From Pseudomonadota bacterium (GTDB lineage Bacteria; Pseudomonadota; Gammaproteobacteria; Xanthomonadales; Xanthomonadaceae): a stretch of DNA of 5,291 nucleotides. The notes below the pieces were generated by a model that was not told the DNA's origin, searched no databases, and worked only from the letters and a program-made list of their open reading frames with translations. The stretch is from assembly GCA_023438325.1 (NCBI GenBank), contig JAEXRB010000039.1:1-5291 (forward strand). Reading direction: 5' to 3'. Positions 1-5,291 of the stretch are shown here, piece by piece; within the stretch, counting starts at the first letter, position 1; each line of letters starts with the position of its first letter. The translations under genes and the position numbers were made by a program.

Positions 1-1
1 G

Positions 2-250
2 GGCATGGGCTTCGGTGATTTCAAGCTGCTCGCGGCCATCGGCGCGTTCTGCGGCTGGAAGGCGATTCTGCCGGTGGTGCTGATGTCTTCGATCATCGGC
101 GCCATCGTGGGTGTGCTGCTGATCGCCATCCAGGGCCGTGACCGCGCCACGCCGATTCCGTTCGGGCCTTATCTGGCGGCGGCTGGATGGGTGCAGATGT
201 TCCACGGCGGCGATCTTCTGGCGGCCTACCTGCGCCTGGTGGGCGGCTGA
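2..250 (+). CDS. pilD: Prepilin peptidase PilD (type IV leader peptidase/methyltransferase), C-terminal part only
   Basis: This is the C-terminal end of the inner-membrane aspartic protease that cleaves the leader from type IV prepilins and type II secretion pseudopilins, and in this family also N-methylates the new N-terminus. The window opens in frame inside the second catalytic motif: residues 3-6 of the visible part read GFGD, the GxGD motif whose aspartate is one of the two catalytic acids. A long hydrophobic stretch follows (about residues 8-43), then the conserved PIPFGPYLAAAG block (residues 51-62) and a short tail ending at TGA 248-250. The first aspartate motif, the zinc-binding cysteine region and the methylase part would lie to the left and cannot be checked. 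In many Xanthomonadales I would expect coaE directly after pilD; here an unrelated gene follows. The identification is firm from the motif pair. The gene is partial because of the window edge, not because it is broken. Confidence 0.94.
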   Translation, partial: GMGFGDFKLLAAIGAFCGWKAILPVVLMSSIIGAIVGVLLIAIQGRDRATPIPFGPYLAAAGWVQMFHGGDLLAAYLRLVGG

Positions 251-406
251 GCCACCGGCTGCATGCCGATGGCCGCATCGGATCGTCGATGACGGGTGCG
301 GGTTATCGTGGCTTCAGTTATGCTTCGCGGCTCCGATGCGCGGGAGCCGGCATGTGCCGCTCGCAGCATCTGGAAATGGCGAAGAATGCCCCCCGGAGAC
401 CCCCGA
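251..406. other. Spacer between pilD and the START/GyrI-like gene, with two small hairpins
   Basis: No coding region in this spacer is supported. Two inverted repeats are visible. CCGATG (266-271) pairs with CATCGG (276-281) around a 4-base loop, 15 bases after the pilD stop. CGGCTCC (328-334) pairs with GGAGCCG (343-349) around an 8-base loop. Neither is followed by a T tract, so neither is a convincing intrinsic terminator. A promoter for the next gene could lie here, but I see no good -35/-10 pair; TATGCT at 319-324 is the closest -10-like hexamer and lacks a matching -35. Confidence 0.4.
395..399 (+). promoter_or_regulatory. Ribosome binding site deciding the start at 407
   Basis: GGAGA lies seven bases before ATG 407. 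The frame stays open upstream to a GTG at 296, but the segment 296-406 translates to a non-hydrophobic, Arg/Cys-rich stretch and that GTG has no comparable Shine-Dalgarno sequence. Starting at 407 places a membrane anchor right at the N-terminus. Confidence 0.75.
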
Positions 407-1564
407 ATGACCCGTTTTCTTGAGTTGCTGACGTCCGTATTGATCGTGGTGGCGCTGTTCGTTTTGGTCGGCGTGTTCCTGCCGGATCGCCGCTCCATGC
501 AGCACAGCGTCGAAACCAGCCATCCGCTGCGTCAGTCTTTCGACACCCTGAACAGCTTCAAGCGTTTTGGCGACTGGAACCCCCTGCGCCAGCACGATCC
601 GAAGGTGACCTACACCATGTCCGGCCCCGAGCGCGGCGTCGGCGCGCAGCTGGACTACGCTTCCCAACGCGTGGAAGTGGGCAACGGCAGCTGGCACATC
701 ACCGAGAGCGAGCAGGACGAGCGCATCCGCTACACCGTCTACAACGATTCGCACGGCCAGAACAAAAACCACGTGGTCAGCTTCAAGCAGCGCGGCAAGA
801 TCGTGGAAATCGACTGGAGCTACTCGGTCGAATACGGCTGGAGCCTGCCGGGCCGCTATGCCGGCCTGTATGTGGACCGCACCGTGGGCGATGACATCAA
901 GCGCGGCCTGGCCAACATCTCCAACCTGCTGGCCTCGATGCCCAACTTCGACTACAGCCTGCTGGACGTGCAAGTCACCGAAGTGGCGCCCACCAACATC
1001 CTGTATGTCACCACCACGGCCGATCGCAACATCACGGCGGTGGAAAACGCCATGGATCTGGCGCTCAAGGATCTGCGCACCGCGATTGCCGCCAATCAGC
1101 TGGCCGAAACCGCGCCGCCGCGCCTGATCACCACCAACTTTGGTGCGGAAAAGTACGAGTTCGACGTGGCCATTCCGGTGGCCCTGCGTTCGGAACTGGA
1201 TGCCGAAGCAGATGCGGATGATGCGAGCGCATCCGGTGAAGCCACCGAGGCAGACACCGCTGCACCGGCCAGCGAGGTTGTGGCAGCCGGTTCGGACAAG
1301 ATCGACCTGACCCCGCCCGCACCGCTGGAAGGCCTGCGCCTGCCCGACAACATCCGCGTCGGCCAGAGCTACGGTGGCCGTATCGTGGCTGCGCCGTACA
1401 AGGGCCACCCGGCCGCATTGCCGTTGATCCGCGACCAGCTGCGCTCCTATGCGGCGGCGTTCGGCGAGCAGTTGCAGGATCGTGCCTACGAGGAATACCT
1501 CACCGAAATCAGCGACACCGCTGCCGAGGACGCACAGTTCCGGGTGTACTGGCCGATCAAGTGA
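407..1564 (+). CDS. Membrane-anchored START-like (SRPBCC) protein with GyrI-like C-terminal domain
   Basis: This gene encodes 385 residues. Residues 7-25 form one hydrophobic helix with few charges before it, so the protein is probably an inner-membrane anchor or uncleaved signal anchor. Residues about 35-180 resemble the SRPBCC/polyketide-cyclase fold: the F-DWNPL--HDP block (54-64), the conserved G around 78 and W96, and a closing helix ending NLLASM. These domains form a cavity for hydrophobic ligands, and the polyketide-cyclase name does not imply that reaction here. Residues about 184-385 resemble a GyrI-like/effector-binding domain: the YEFDVAIPV strand (250-258), the GGRIVAAPYKG segment (323-333), a YEEYL motif (361-365) and the closing YWPIK. 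Between its halves lies an Ala/Asp/Glu-rich stretch with no aromatic residues (about 263-306). The domain order is typical of uncharacterised SRPBCC proteins; ligand and role are unknown. It is probably transcribed alone or with upstream genes, since hairpins follow it. Domain calls are from recognition of motifs, not a profile search. Confidence 0.85.
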   Translation: MTRFLELLTSVLIVVALFVLVGVFLPDRRSMQHSVETSHPLRQSFDTLNSFKRFGDWNPLRQHDPKVTYTMSGPERGVGAQLDYASQRVEVGNGSWHITESEQDERIRYTVYNDSHGQNKNHVVSFKQRGKIVEIDWSYSVEYGWSLPGRYAGLYVDRTVGDDIKRGLANISNLLASMPNFDYSLLDVQVTEVAPTNILYVTTTADRNITAVENAMDLALKDLRTAIAANQLAETAPPRLITTNFGAEKYEFDVAIPVALRSELDAEADADDASASGEATEADTAAPASEVVAAGSDKIDLTPPAPLEGLRLPDNIRVGQSYGGRIVAAPYKGHPAALPLIRDQLRSYAAAFGEQLQDRAYEEYLTEISDTAAEDAQFRVYWPIK

Positions 1565-1571
1565 TCGCGCC

Positions 1572-1596
1572 CGCGCCGCAGGATGCTTGCGGCGCG
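1572..1596 (+). other. GC-rich hairpin just after the START/GyrI-like gene
   Basis: CGCGCCGCA (1572-1580) and TGCGGCGCG (1588-1596) form a perfect 9-bp stem with a 7-base loop, starting seven bases after the stop codon. No T run follows, so it is more likely a 3'-end RNA-stabilising or Rho-assisted structure than a classical terminator. Confidence 0.5.
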
Positions 1597-1652
1597 AATG
1601 TGCGGAGGCGACGCAGTTCGCCGCCGCAGGCCCGCCAGCAAGGCGCAGGCCA

Positions 1653-1686
1653 TTCCCGCCATCATCCGATGGCGGGAACTTTCTTC
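1653..1686 (+). terminator. Probable intrinsic terminator before the ABC operon
   Basis: TTCCCGCCATC (1653-1663) pairs perfectly with GATGGCGGGAA (1668-1678): an 11-bp stem with a 4-base loop. It is followed by the pyrimidine-rich CTTTCTTC (1679-1686), which is imperfect as a U tract. Orientation fits termination of transcription from the START/GyrI-like gene. Read from the opposite strand there is no T-rich tail. It separates that gene from the ABC genes. Confidence 0.65.
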
Positions 1687-1754
1687 AGGTTTCGTGGTAA
1701 TTCGGCGGCGCGATGGCGTCCGTTCCCGATGGGTCGGTCCGCTGCCGCATCCAA

Positions 1755-1761
1755 GGGAGAG
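1755..1761 (+). promoter_or_regulatory. Ribosome binding site deciding the start at 1770
   Basis: GGGAGAG lies eight bases before ATG 1770. The frame stays open to an ATG at 1713, but the 19 extra residues precede the usual N-terminus of ABC ATPases and that ATG lacks a clear Shine-Dalgarno sequence. Confidence 0.75.
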
Positions 1762-1769
1762 AAAAGTCC

Positions 1770-2714
1770 ATGATTGAAACGGAACGCTTGTCCAAGACCT
1801 ACGGGCGCATCCGCGCCGTAAACGGGGTTTCCTTCCGGGTCGAGCCGGGCCAGGTGCTCGGTTTTCTCGGCCCGAACGGGGCCGGAAAATCCACCACGAT
1901 GAAGATGATCGCCGGCTTCCTGACGCCCACATCGGGCACGGCGAAGGTGTGCGGTTTCGATGTGCGCGAGCAATCCATCCAGGCGCGCCGCACGCTCGGG
2001 TATCTGTCCGAAGGCGCGCCGAGCTACGGCGAAATGACGGTGCGCAGCTTCCTCGGCTTCATCGCCGATGTGCGCGGCCTGAGTGGCGAACATCGGCGCA
2101 AACGGCTGGACGATGCCATCGGCCGGCTGCAGCTTGAGCCCGTGCTGAGCCAGCCGATCGATACACTTTCCAAGGGTTTCCGCCGCCGCGTCGGATTGGC
2201 GCAGGCGATCCTGCATGACCCGCGTGCGCTGATTCTGGACGAACCCACCGATGGGTTGGATCCGAACCAGAAGCACGAGGTGCGCCGCCTGATCCAGTCG
2301 ATGTCGGCCGATCGCACCATCATCATTTCCACCCACATCCTCGAAGAAGTGCACGCGGTCTGTTCGCGCGCCATCATCATCGCCGCCGGTCGCGTGCTGG
2401 CCGATGCCACGCCTGCGGAACTGGAGGCGCGCTCGCGCTACCACGGCGCGGTGTCACTGAGCGCGCCCGATCCTGCTGCCGTGCGCCATGGCTTGGTACG
2501 GGTGGAAGGCGTGGCGCAGGTCGAGATCGATCCGCAGGATGGCCGCGTCACCGCCTTCCCGCGCGCCGGACAGCGCATCTTCGACAAAATCGAGGATTAC
2601 CTGCGCAGCCAGAGCATTCAGGTGAACGAAATGCAATTGGAACGCGGGCGGCTGGACGAGGTGTTCCGCAAGATCACGCAGGACGCGCAGAACGTCCGCA
2701 AGGAGGCGGCATGA
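1770..2714 (+). CDS. ABC-2 type transporter ATP-binding protein (CcmA/GldA-like)
   Basis: This 314-residue cytoplasmic ATPase powers the permease encoded immediately downstream. Motifs occur in the standard order. Walker A is GPNGAGKST (34-42). The Q-loop region reads GYLSEGAPSYGEMT (77-90), with Glu81 where most ABC proteins have Gln. The signature is LSKGF (133-137) in place of LSGGQ, Walker B is ALILDE (153-158) with catalytic Glu158, the D-loop is GLDP (162-165), and the switch histidine is His189. A C-terminal extension of about 100 residues ends in the LDEVFRKIT block seen in ABC-2 exporters. Glu in the Q-loop and LSKG in the signature are, as I recall, normal for the GldA-like subgroup, so they do not indicate a dead enzyme. 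Ser80 replaces the more usual Pro. The stop codon overlaps the permease start (ATGA), which indicates translational coupling. Family assignment is secure; the transported substrate cannot be read from the sequence. The name gldA is not given because a gliding role is unsupported. Confidence 0.95.
   Translation: MIETERLSKTYGRIRAVNGVSFRVEPGQVLGFLGPNGAGKSTTMKMIAGFLTPTSGTAKVCGFDVREQSIQARRTLGYLSEGAPSYGEMTVRSFLGFIADVRGLSGEHRRKRLDDAIGRLQLEPVLSQPIDTLSKGFRRRVGLAQAILHDPRALILDEPTDGLDPNQKHEVRRLIQSMSADRTIIISTHILEEVHAVCSRAIIIAAGRVLADATPAELEARSRYHGAVSLSAPDPAAVRHGLVRVEGVAQVEIDPQDGRVTAFPRAGQRIFDKIEDYLRSQSIQVNEMQLERGRLDEVFRKITQDAQNVRKEAA
2701..2706 (+). promoter_or_regulatory. Ribosome binding site of the permease, inside the ATPase gene
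   Basis: AGGAGG, a perfect anti-Shine-Dalgarno match, lies four bases before ATG 2711, within the last codons of the ATPase gene. Together with the ATGA overlap it supports coupled, high-level translation of the permease. Confidence 0.8.
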
Positions 2715-3445
2715 ACCCGGTGCGTGCGATCTTCCGGCGCGAGCTGGCGAGCTATTTCGCCACGCCCGTGGCCTACGTGTTCATCGTCATCTTCCTGGTG
2801 CTGGCCGGCGCCTTCACCTTCTACCTCGGCGGCTTCTACGAGCGCGGTCAGGCCGATCTGCAACCGTTCTTCAACTTCCATCCGTGGCTGTATCTGTTTC
2901 TGGTGCCGGCGGTGTCGATGCGGCTGTGGAGCGAGGAGCGCAAGAGCGGCACCATCGAACTGCTGCTGACGCTGCCGGTGACGATGTGGCAGGCGGTGCT
3001 CGGCAAGTTCCTCGCGGCCTGGGCGTTTTTGTGCATCGCGCTGGCGCTGACCTTTCCGATCTGGATCACGGTGAATTATCTGGGCGATCCGGACAACGGC
3101 GTGATCGTGGCCGGTTATCTGGGCAGCGCCCTGATGGCCGGGGCGTTCCTGGCCATCGGCGCCTGCCTTTCGGCCACCACGCGCAATCAGGTGATCGCCT
3201 TCATCCTCACTGTGGTGGTGTGCTTCACGCTGCTGCTGGCCGGTTTCCCGCTGGTGCTGGAGTTCATCGGCGCGCTCTTCCCGCAAGGCGTGGTGGATGC
3301 GGTGGCCAGCCTGAGCTTCCTGACGCATTTCGCCGCCATCGCCAAGGGTGTGGTCGACCTGCGCGATGTGTTGTTCTTCCTCTTGGTCATCGCGTTCTGG
3401 CTGGCGGCCTGCGCGCTGGTGATCGACCTCAAGAAAGCCGATTGA
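2711..3445 (+). CDS. ABC-2 type transporter permease (GldF/NosY-like)
   Basis: This 244-residue inner-membrane protein has about six hydrophobic segments: roughly residues 19-40, 57-70, 99-122, 130-153, 159-184 and 218-240. The cytoplasmic block SEERKSGTIELLLTLPVT (74-91) between the second and third segments is a hallmark of the ABC-2 permease family with GldF and NosY, and probably contacts the ATPase. An amphipathic N-terminal stretch (AIFRRELASYF, 6-16) is also typical. The length matches the family, and there is no cleavable signal peptide or large extracellular loop. The gene starts inside the ATPase stop codon and is followed after nine bases by the auxiliary gene, so the three are almost certainly one operon. 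It presumably works as a homodimer with two ATPase copies, as in other half-size ABC-2 systems; this is inference. The substrate is unknown. Confidence 0.93.
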   Translation: MNPVRAIFRRELASYFATPVAYVFIVIFLVLAGAFTFYLGGFYERGQADLQPFFNFHPWLYLFLVPAVSMRLWSEERKSGTIELLLTLPVTMWQAVLGKFLAAWAFLCIALALTFPIWITVNYLGDPDNGVIVAGYLGSALMAGAFLAIGACLSATTRNQVIAFILTVVVCFTLLLAGFPLVLEFIGALFPQGVVDAVASLSFLTHFAAIAKGVVDLRDVLFFLLVIAFWLAACALVIDLKKAD

Positions 3446-3449
3446 GGTG
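3444..3449 (+). promoter_or_regulatory. Ribosome binding site of the GldG-like gene, overlapping the permease stop
   Basis: GAGGTG begins in the permease TGA stop and ends five bases before ATG 3455. A ribosome terminating on the permease would sit on this site, which favours coupled translation. Confidence 0.65.
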
Positions 3450-3454
3450 CTGCC

Positions 3455-5291
3455 ATGAATCTGACGCAACGACGCATTTCCACCGGTGCCGCCCTGCTGG
3501 CGCTGGCACTTTTGTTCATCGCCCTGGTGGTGCTCAGCGGCACCGTGTTCCGGGGCGCACGGGTGGATCTCACGCAGAGCCGCCTCTACACCCTCACCGA
3601 GGGCACCAAGGCCATCCTCGGCAAGCTAGACGAGCCGGTGAACCTGACCTACTACTACTCCGATCACGCGGCGCGCGATCTGCCGCAACTTCGCACCTAC
3701 GCAAGCCGCGTGCGCGAACTGCTGGAGGAAATGGCGGCTCGTTCGGGCGGCAAGCTGCGCCTGGCGGTGATCGATCCGCAGCCGTTCTCCGAGGACGAAG
3801 ACCGCGCCACCGCAATGGGCCTGCAGGCGGTGCCGATCGGCAGTGCCGGCGATACGCTGTTCTTCGGCCTGGCCGGCACCAATGCCATCGGCAACGAGGC
3901 GACGATCCCGTTCTTCCAGCCGGACAAGGAAGCCTTCCTCGAATACGACGTGGCCAAGCTGGTATCCAGCCTGGCCAGTGACGCGCGCCCGGTGGTGGGC
4001 GTGATGAGCACATTGCCGATGGGGCCGAGTTTCGATCCTGCCGCTGGCCGCCCGACGCAGGGTTGGGTCATCGACGGGGAAATGCGCAACCTGTTCGAAG
4101 TGAAGCGCGTGGAAGTGGATGTCAAAGCCATTCCCGACGAAGTGAAAGCGCTGGTGGTGGTGCATCCGCGCCATCTTTCCAGCGATACCCAATATGCCAT
4201 CGACCAGTTCGTGCTGCGCGGCGGCAACCTGCTGGCCTTCGTCGACCCCAATGCCGAGGCTCAGCCGCCGGCAACGGGCGCCGATCCGACCCAGGCCATG
4301 CTCGATGACAAGGCCTCCGATCTGCCCGAATTGTTCGCCGCTTGGGGCGTCACCTACGACCCGAGCCGCATCGTGCTGGATGCGCAGCGCGCACTGGAAG
4401 TGCAGGTGCAGCCAGGCATGCCGCCGGTGCGGCATCTTGCGATCCTCGGCTTGACGCGCGATGACGCCAACGCCGAGGACGTGGTGACCGCGCAACTGGG
4501 CACCATCAACCTGTCCACCGCCGGCAGCTTCGGTCTGGCCGACGATGCCAAGGTGACACTGGAGCCGCTGCTGCAAAGCTCGGCCAATGCCAGCAGCACC
4601 GACGTGCAGCGCCTGAGCCTTTCGCCCGATCCGTCCCAGCTTTACGCCGACTTTTCGCCCACCGGCGAACACTACGCCTTGGCCGTGCGCGTCTCCGGCA
4701 CCTTGCAAAGCGCATTCCCGGATCGCGCAGGCGAAGGCCATCTCGCGCAAAGTCTGGAGCCGGCCAACATCGTGTTGGTGGCCGATACCGATCTGCTGAC
4801 CGATCGCCTCTGGGCGCAGGCGCAGCAGTTCTTCGGCCAGCGCGTGGTCAATGCCTTTGCCAGCAACGGCGATTTCGTCATCAATGCGGTGGACAACCTG
4901 ATCGGCAGCGCCGACCTGATTGCCGTGCGCACCCGCGCCGGCTCCAGTCGCCCGTTCACCACCGTCGACGCGCTGCGCGTGGAAGCGGATGCGCGCTTCC
5001 GTGCCAAGGAGCGCGAGTTGCAGGCACGCCTTGCCGAAACCGAGGAAAAACTCTCGGCCCTGCAACAGACCCAGCCGGGCGGCAACGCGCTAACGCTCAA
5101 CCCCGAGCAGCAAGCCGAGCTGCTGCGTTTTCAGGAAGAAAAGCTGCGCATCCGCAAAGACCTGCGCCAGGTGCGTCGCCAACTGGATGAAGACATCCAG
5201 ACGCTCGGCGGCAAACTCAAGTTCCTCAACATTGCCGGCATGCCGTTGCTGCTGACGCTCGGCGCACTCTTGTTCGTGGGCTGGCGTGCAC
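3455..5291 (+). CDS. GldG-like ABC transporter auxiliary protein, 3' end beyond the window
   Basis: The frame is open with no stop from ATG 3455 to the edge, giving 612 residues. It is probably nearly complete, because the C-terminal membrane helix is already present and members usually end soon after it. Residues 11-32 form an N-terminal membrane helix. The DLTQSRLYTLTEGTKAIL block (38-55) is the hallmark that opens the soluble domain of GldG/ABC_transp_aux proteins. The region to about residue 435 should fold in the periplasm. LVADTDLLTDRLW (441-453) and NGDFVINAVDNLIGSADL (471-488) are conserved C-terminal blocks. Residues about 505-587 are charged and helical and look like a coiled coil broken by a Pro/Gly hinge near 541-550. 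Residues 590-609 are a second membrane helix. The protein is thought to assist the ABC core encoded upstream, perhaps by engaging substrate in the periplasm; this is inferred. In related operons a DUF4340 protein often comes next, but this cannot be seen here. Family call is strong, function is not known. Confidence 0.9.
   Translation, partial: MNLTQRRISTGAALLALALLFIALVVLSGTVFRGARVDLTQSRLYTLTEGTKAILGKLDEPVNLTYYYSDHAARDLPQLRTYASRVRELLEEMAARSGGKLRLAVIDPQPFSEDEDRATAMGLQAVPIGSAGDTLFFGLAGTNAIGNEATIPFFQPDKEAFLEYDVAKLVSSLASDARPVVGVMSTLPMGPSFDPAAGRPTQGWVIDGEMRNLFEVKRVEVDVKAIPDEVKALVVVHPRHLSSDTQYAIDQFVLRGGNLLAFVDPNAEAQPPATGADPTQAMLDDKASDLPELFAAWGVTYDPSRIVLDAQRALEVQVQPGMPPVRHLAILGLTRDDANAEDVVTAQLGTINLSTAGSFGLADDAKVTLEPLLQSSANASSTDVQRLSLSPDPSQLYADFSPTGEHYALAVRVSGTLQSAFPDRAGEGHLAQSLEPANIVLVADTDLLTDRLWAQAQQFFGQRVVNAFASNGDFVINAVDNLIGSADLIAVRTRAGSSRPFTTVDALRVEADARFRAKERELQARLAETEEKLSALQQTQPGGNALTLNPEQQAELLRFQEEKLRIRKDLRQVRRQLDEDIQTLGGKLKFLNIAGMPLLLTLGALLFVGWRA

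Noticed and set aside
303..324. Possible sigma-70 promoter with TATGCT at 319-324
   Set aside because: Only four of six -10 bases match and no -35-like hexamer lies 16-18 bases upstream.
296..406. Upstream GTG start extending the START/GyrI-like protein by 37 residues
   Set aside because: The extension lacks a good ribosome binding site and would bury the N-terminal membrane anchor; ATG 407 has GGAGA at proper spacing.
314..1408. A 364-codon open frame on the - strand under the START/GyrI-like gene
   Set aside because: Its product is a His/Gly/Val-rich composition with no motifs, and the + strand frame has a ribosome binding site, a membrane anchor and domain signatures.
1713..1769. Upstream ATG extending the ABC ATPase by 19 residues
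   Set aside because: The added residues are outside the family's N-terminus and the ribosome binding site clearly serves ATG 1770.
1662..2444. A 260-codon - strand frame under the ABC ATPase
   Set aside because: The opposite strand encodes every canonical ABC motif; this frame shows none of its own.
2618..3469. A 283-codon - strand frame under the permease
   Set aside because: Its translation is His/Gln/Glu-rich, the usual complement of hydrophobic codons on the other strand, and it has no family features.
2884..3981. A 365-codon + strand frame spanning the permease and the GldG-like gene
   Set aside because: It crosses two well-supported genes in another frame, and its translation is Arg/Gly/Ala-rich without motifs.
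3626..5065. A 479-codon open frame on the - strand under the GldG-like gene
   Set aside because: It lies wholly antisense to a frame with clear family motifs, and its translation is rich in His, Gln, Arg and Gly with no recognisable domain. This is the expected shadow of GC-rich codon usage.

Overview
The window looks like chromosomal DNA from a GC-rich Gammaproteobacterium, most likely a member of the Xanthomonadales (Rhodanobacteraceae/Xanthomonadaceae type). This rests on the strong G/C bias at third codon positions and on the PilD tail, which reads like a type IV pilus prepilin peptidase of that group. The lineage is an inference from remembered family sequences, not from a search. All genes I can support lie on the + strand. 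I see no tRNA, rRNA, insertion sequence, CRISPR array, phage gene or other mobile-element signature.

Layout. Positions 2-250 are the last 82 codons of prepilin peptidase pilD, which is cut by the left edge. A 156-base spacer with two small hairpins follows. Next, 407-1564 encodes a 385-residue membrane-anchored protein that joins a START-like (SRPBCC) domain to a GyrI-like ligand-binding domain, the latter interrupted by an acidic low-complexity segment. A 205-base intergenic region (1565-1769) holds two strong hairpins; the second is a plausible intrinsic terminator, so the ABC genes beyond it probably form a new transcription unit.

The right half is a compact ABC-2 type transporter operon: an ATPase (1770-2714), a six-helix permease (2711-3445, overlapping the ATPase stop by four bases) and a GldG-like auxiliary protein (3455 to beyond the right edge). 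The ATPase and permease should form the membrane transporter core. The third protein is anchored at both ends, with a large domain expected in the periplasm and a coiled coil before its last helix. The arrangement resembles GldA-GldF-GldG of the Bacteroidetes gliding ABC transporter, but this family is widespread in proteobacteria that do not glide that way, and its substrate there is not established to my knowledge.

Nothing in the window is clearly a new system. The two points most worth following are the unassigned ABC/GldG-like exporter and the START + GyrI-like membrane protein next to it. The long antisense and alternative-frame open frames are explained by GC-rich codon usage and are not annotated.
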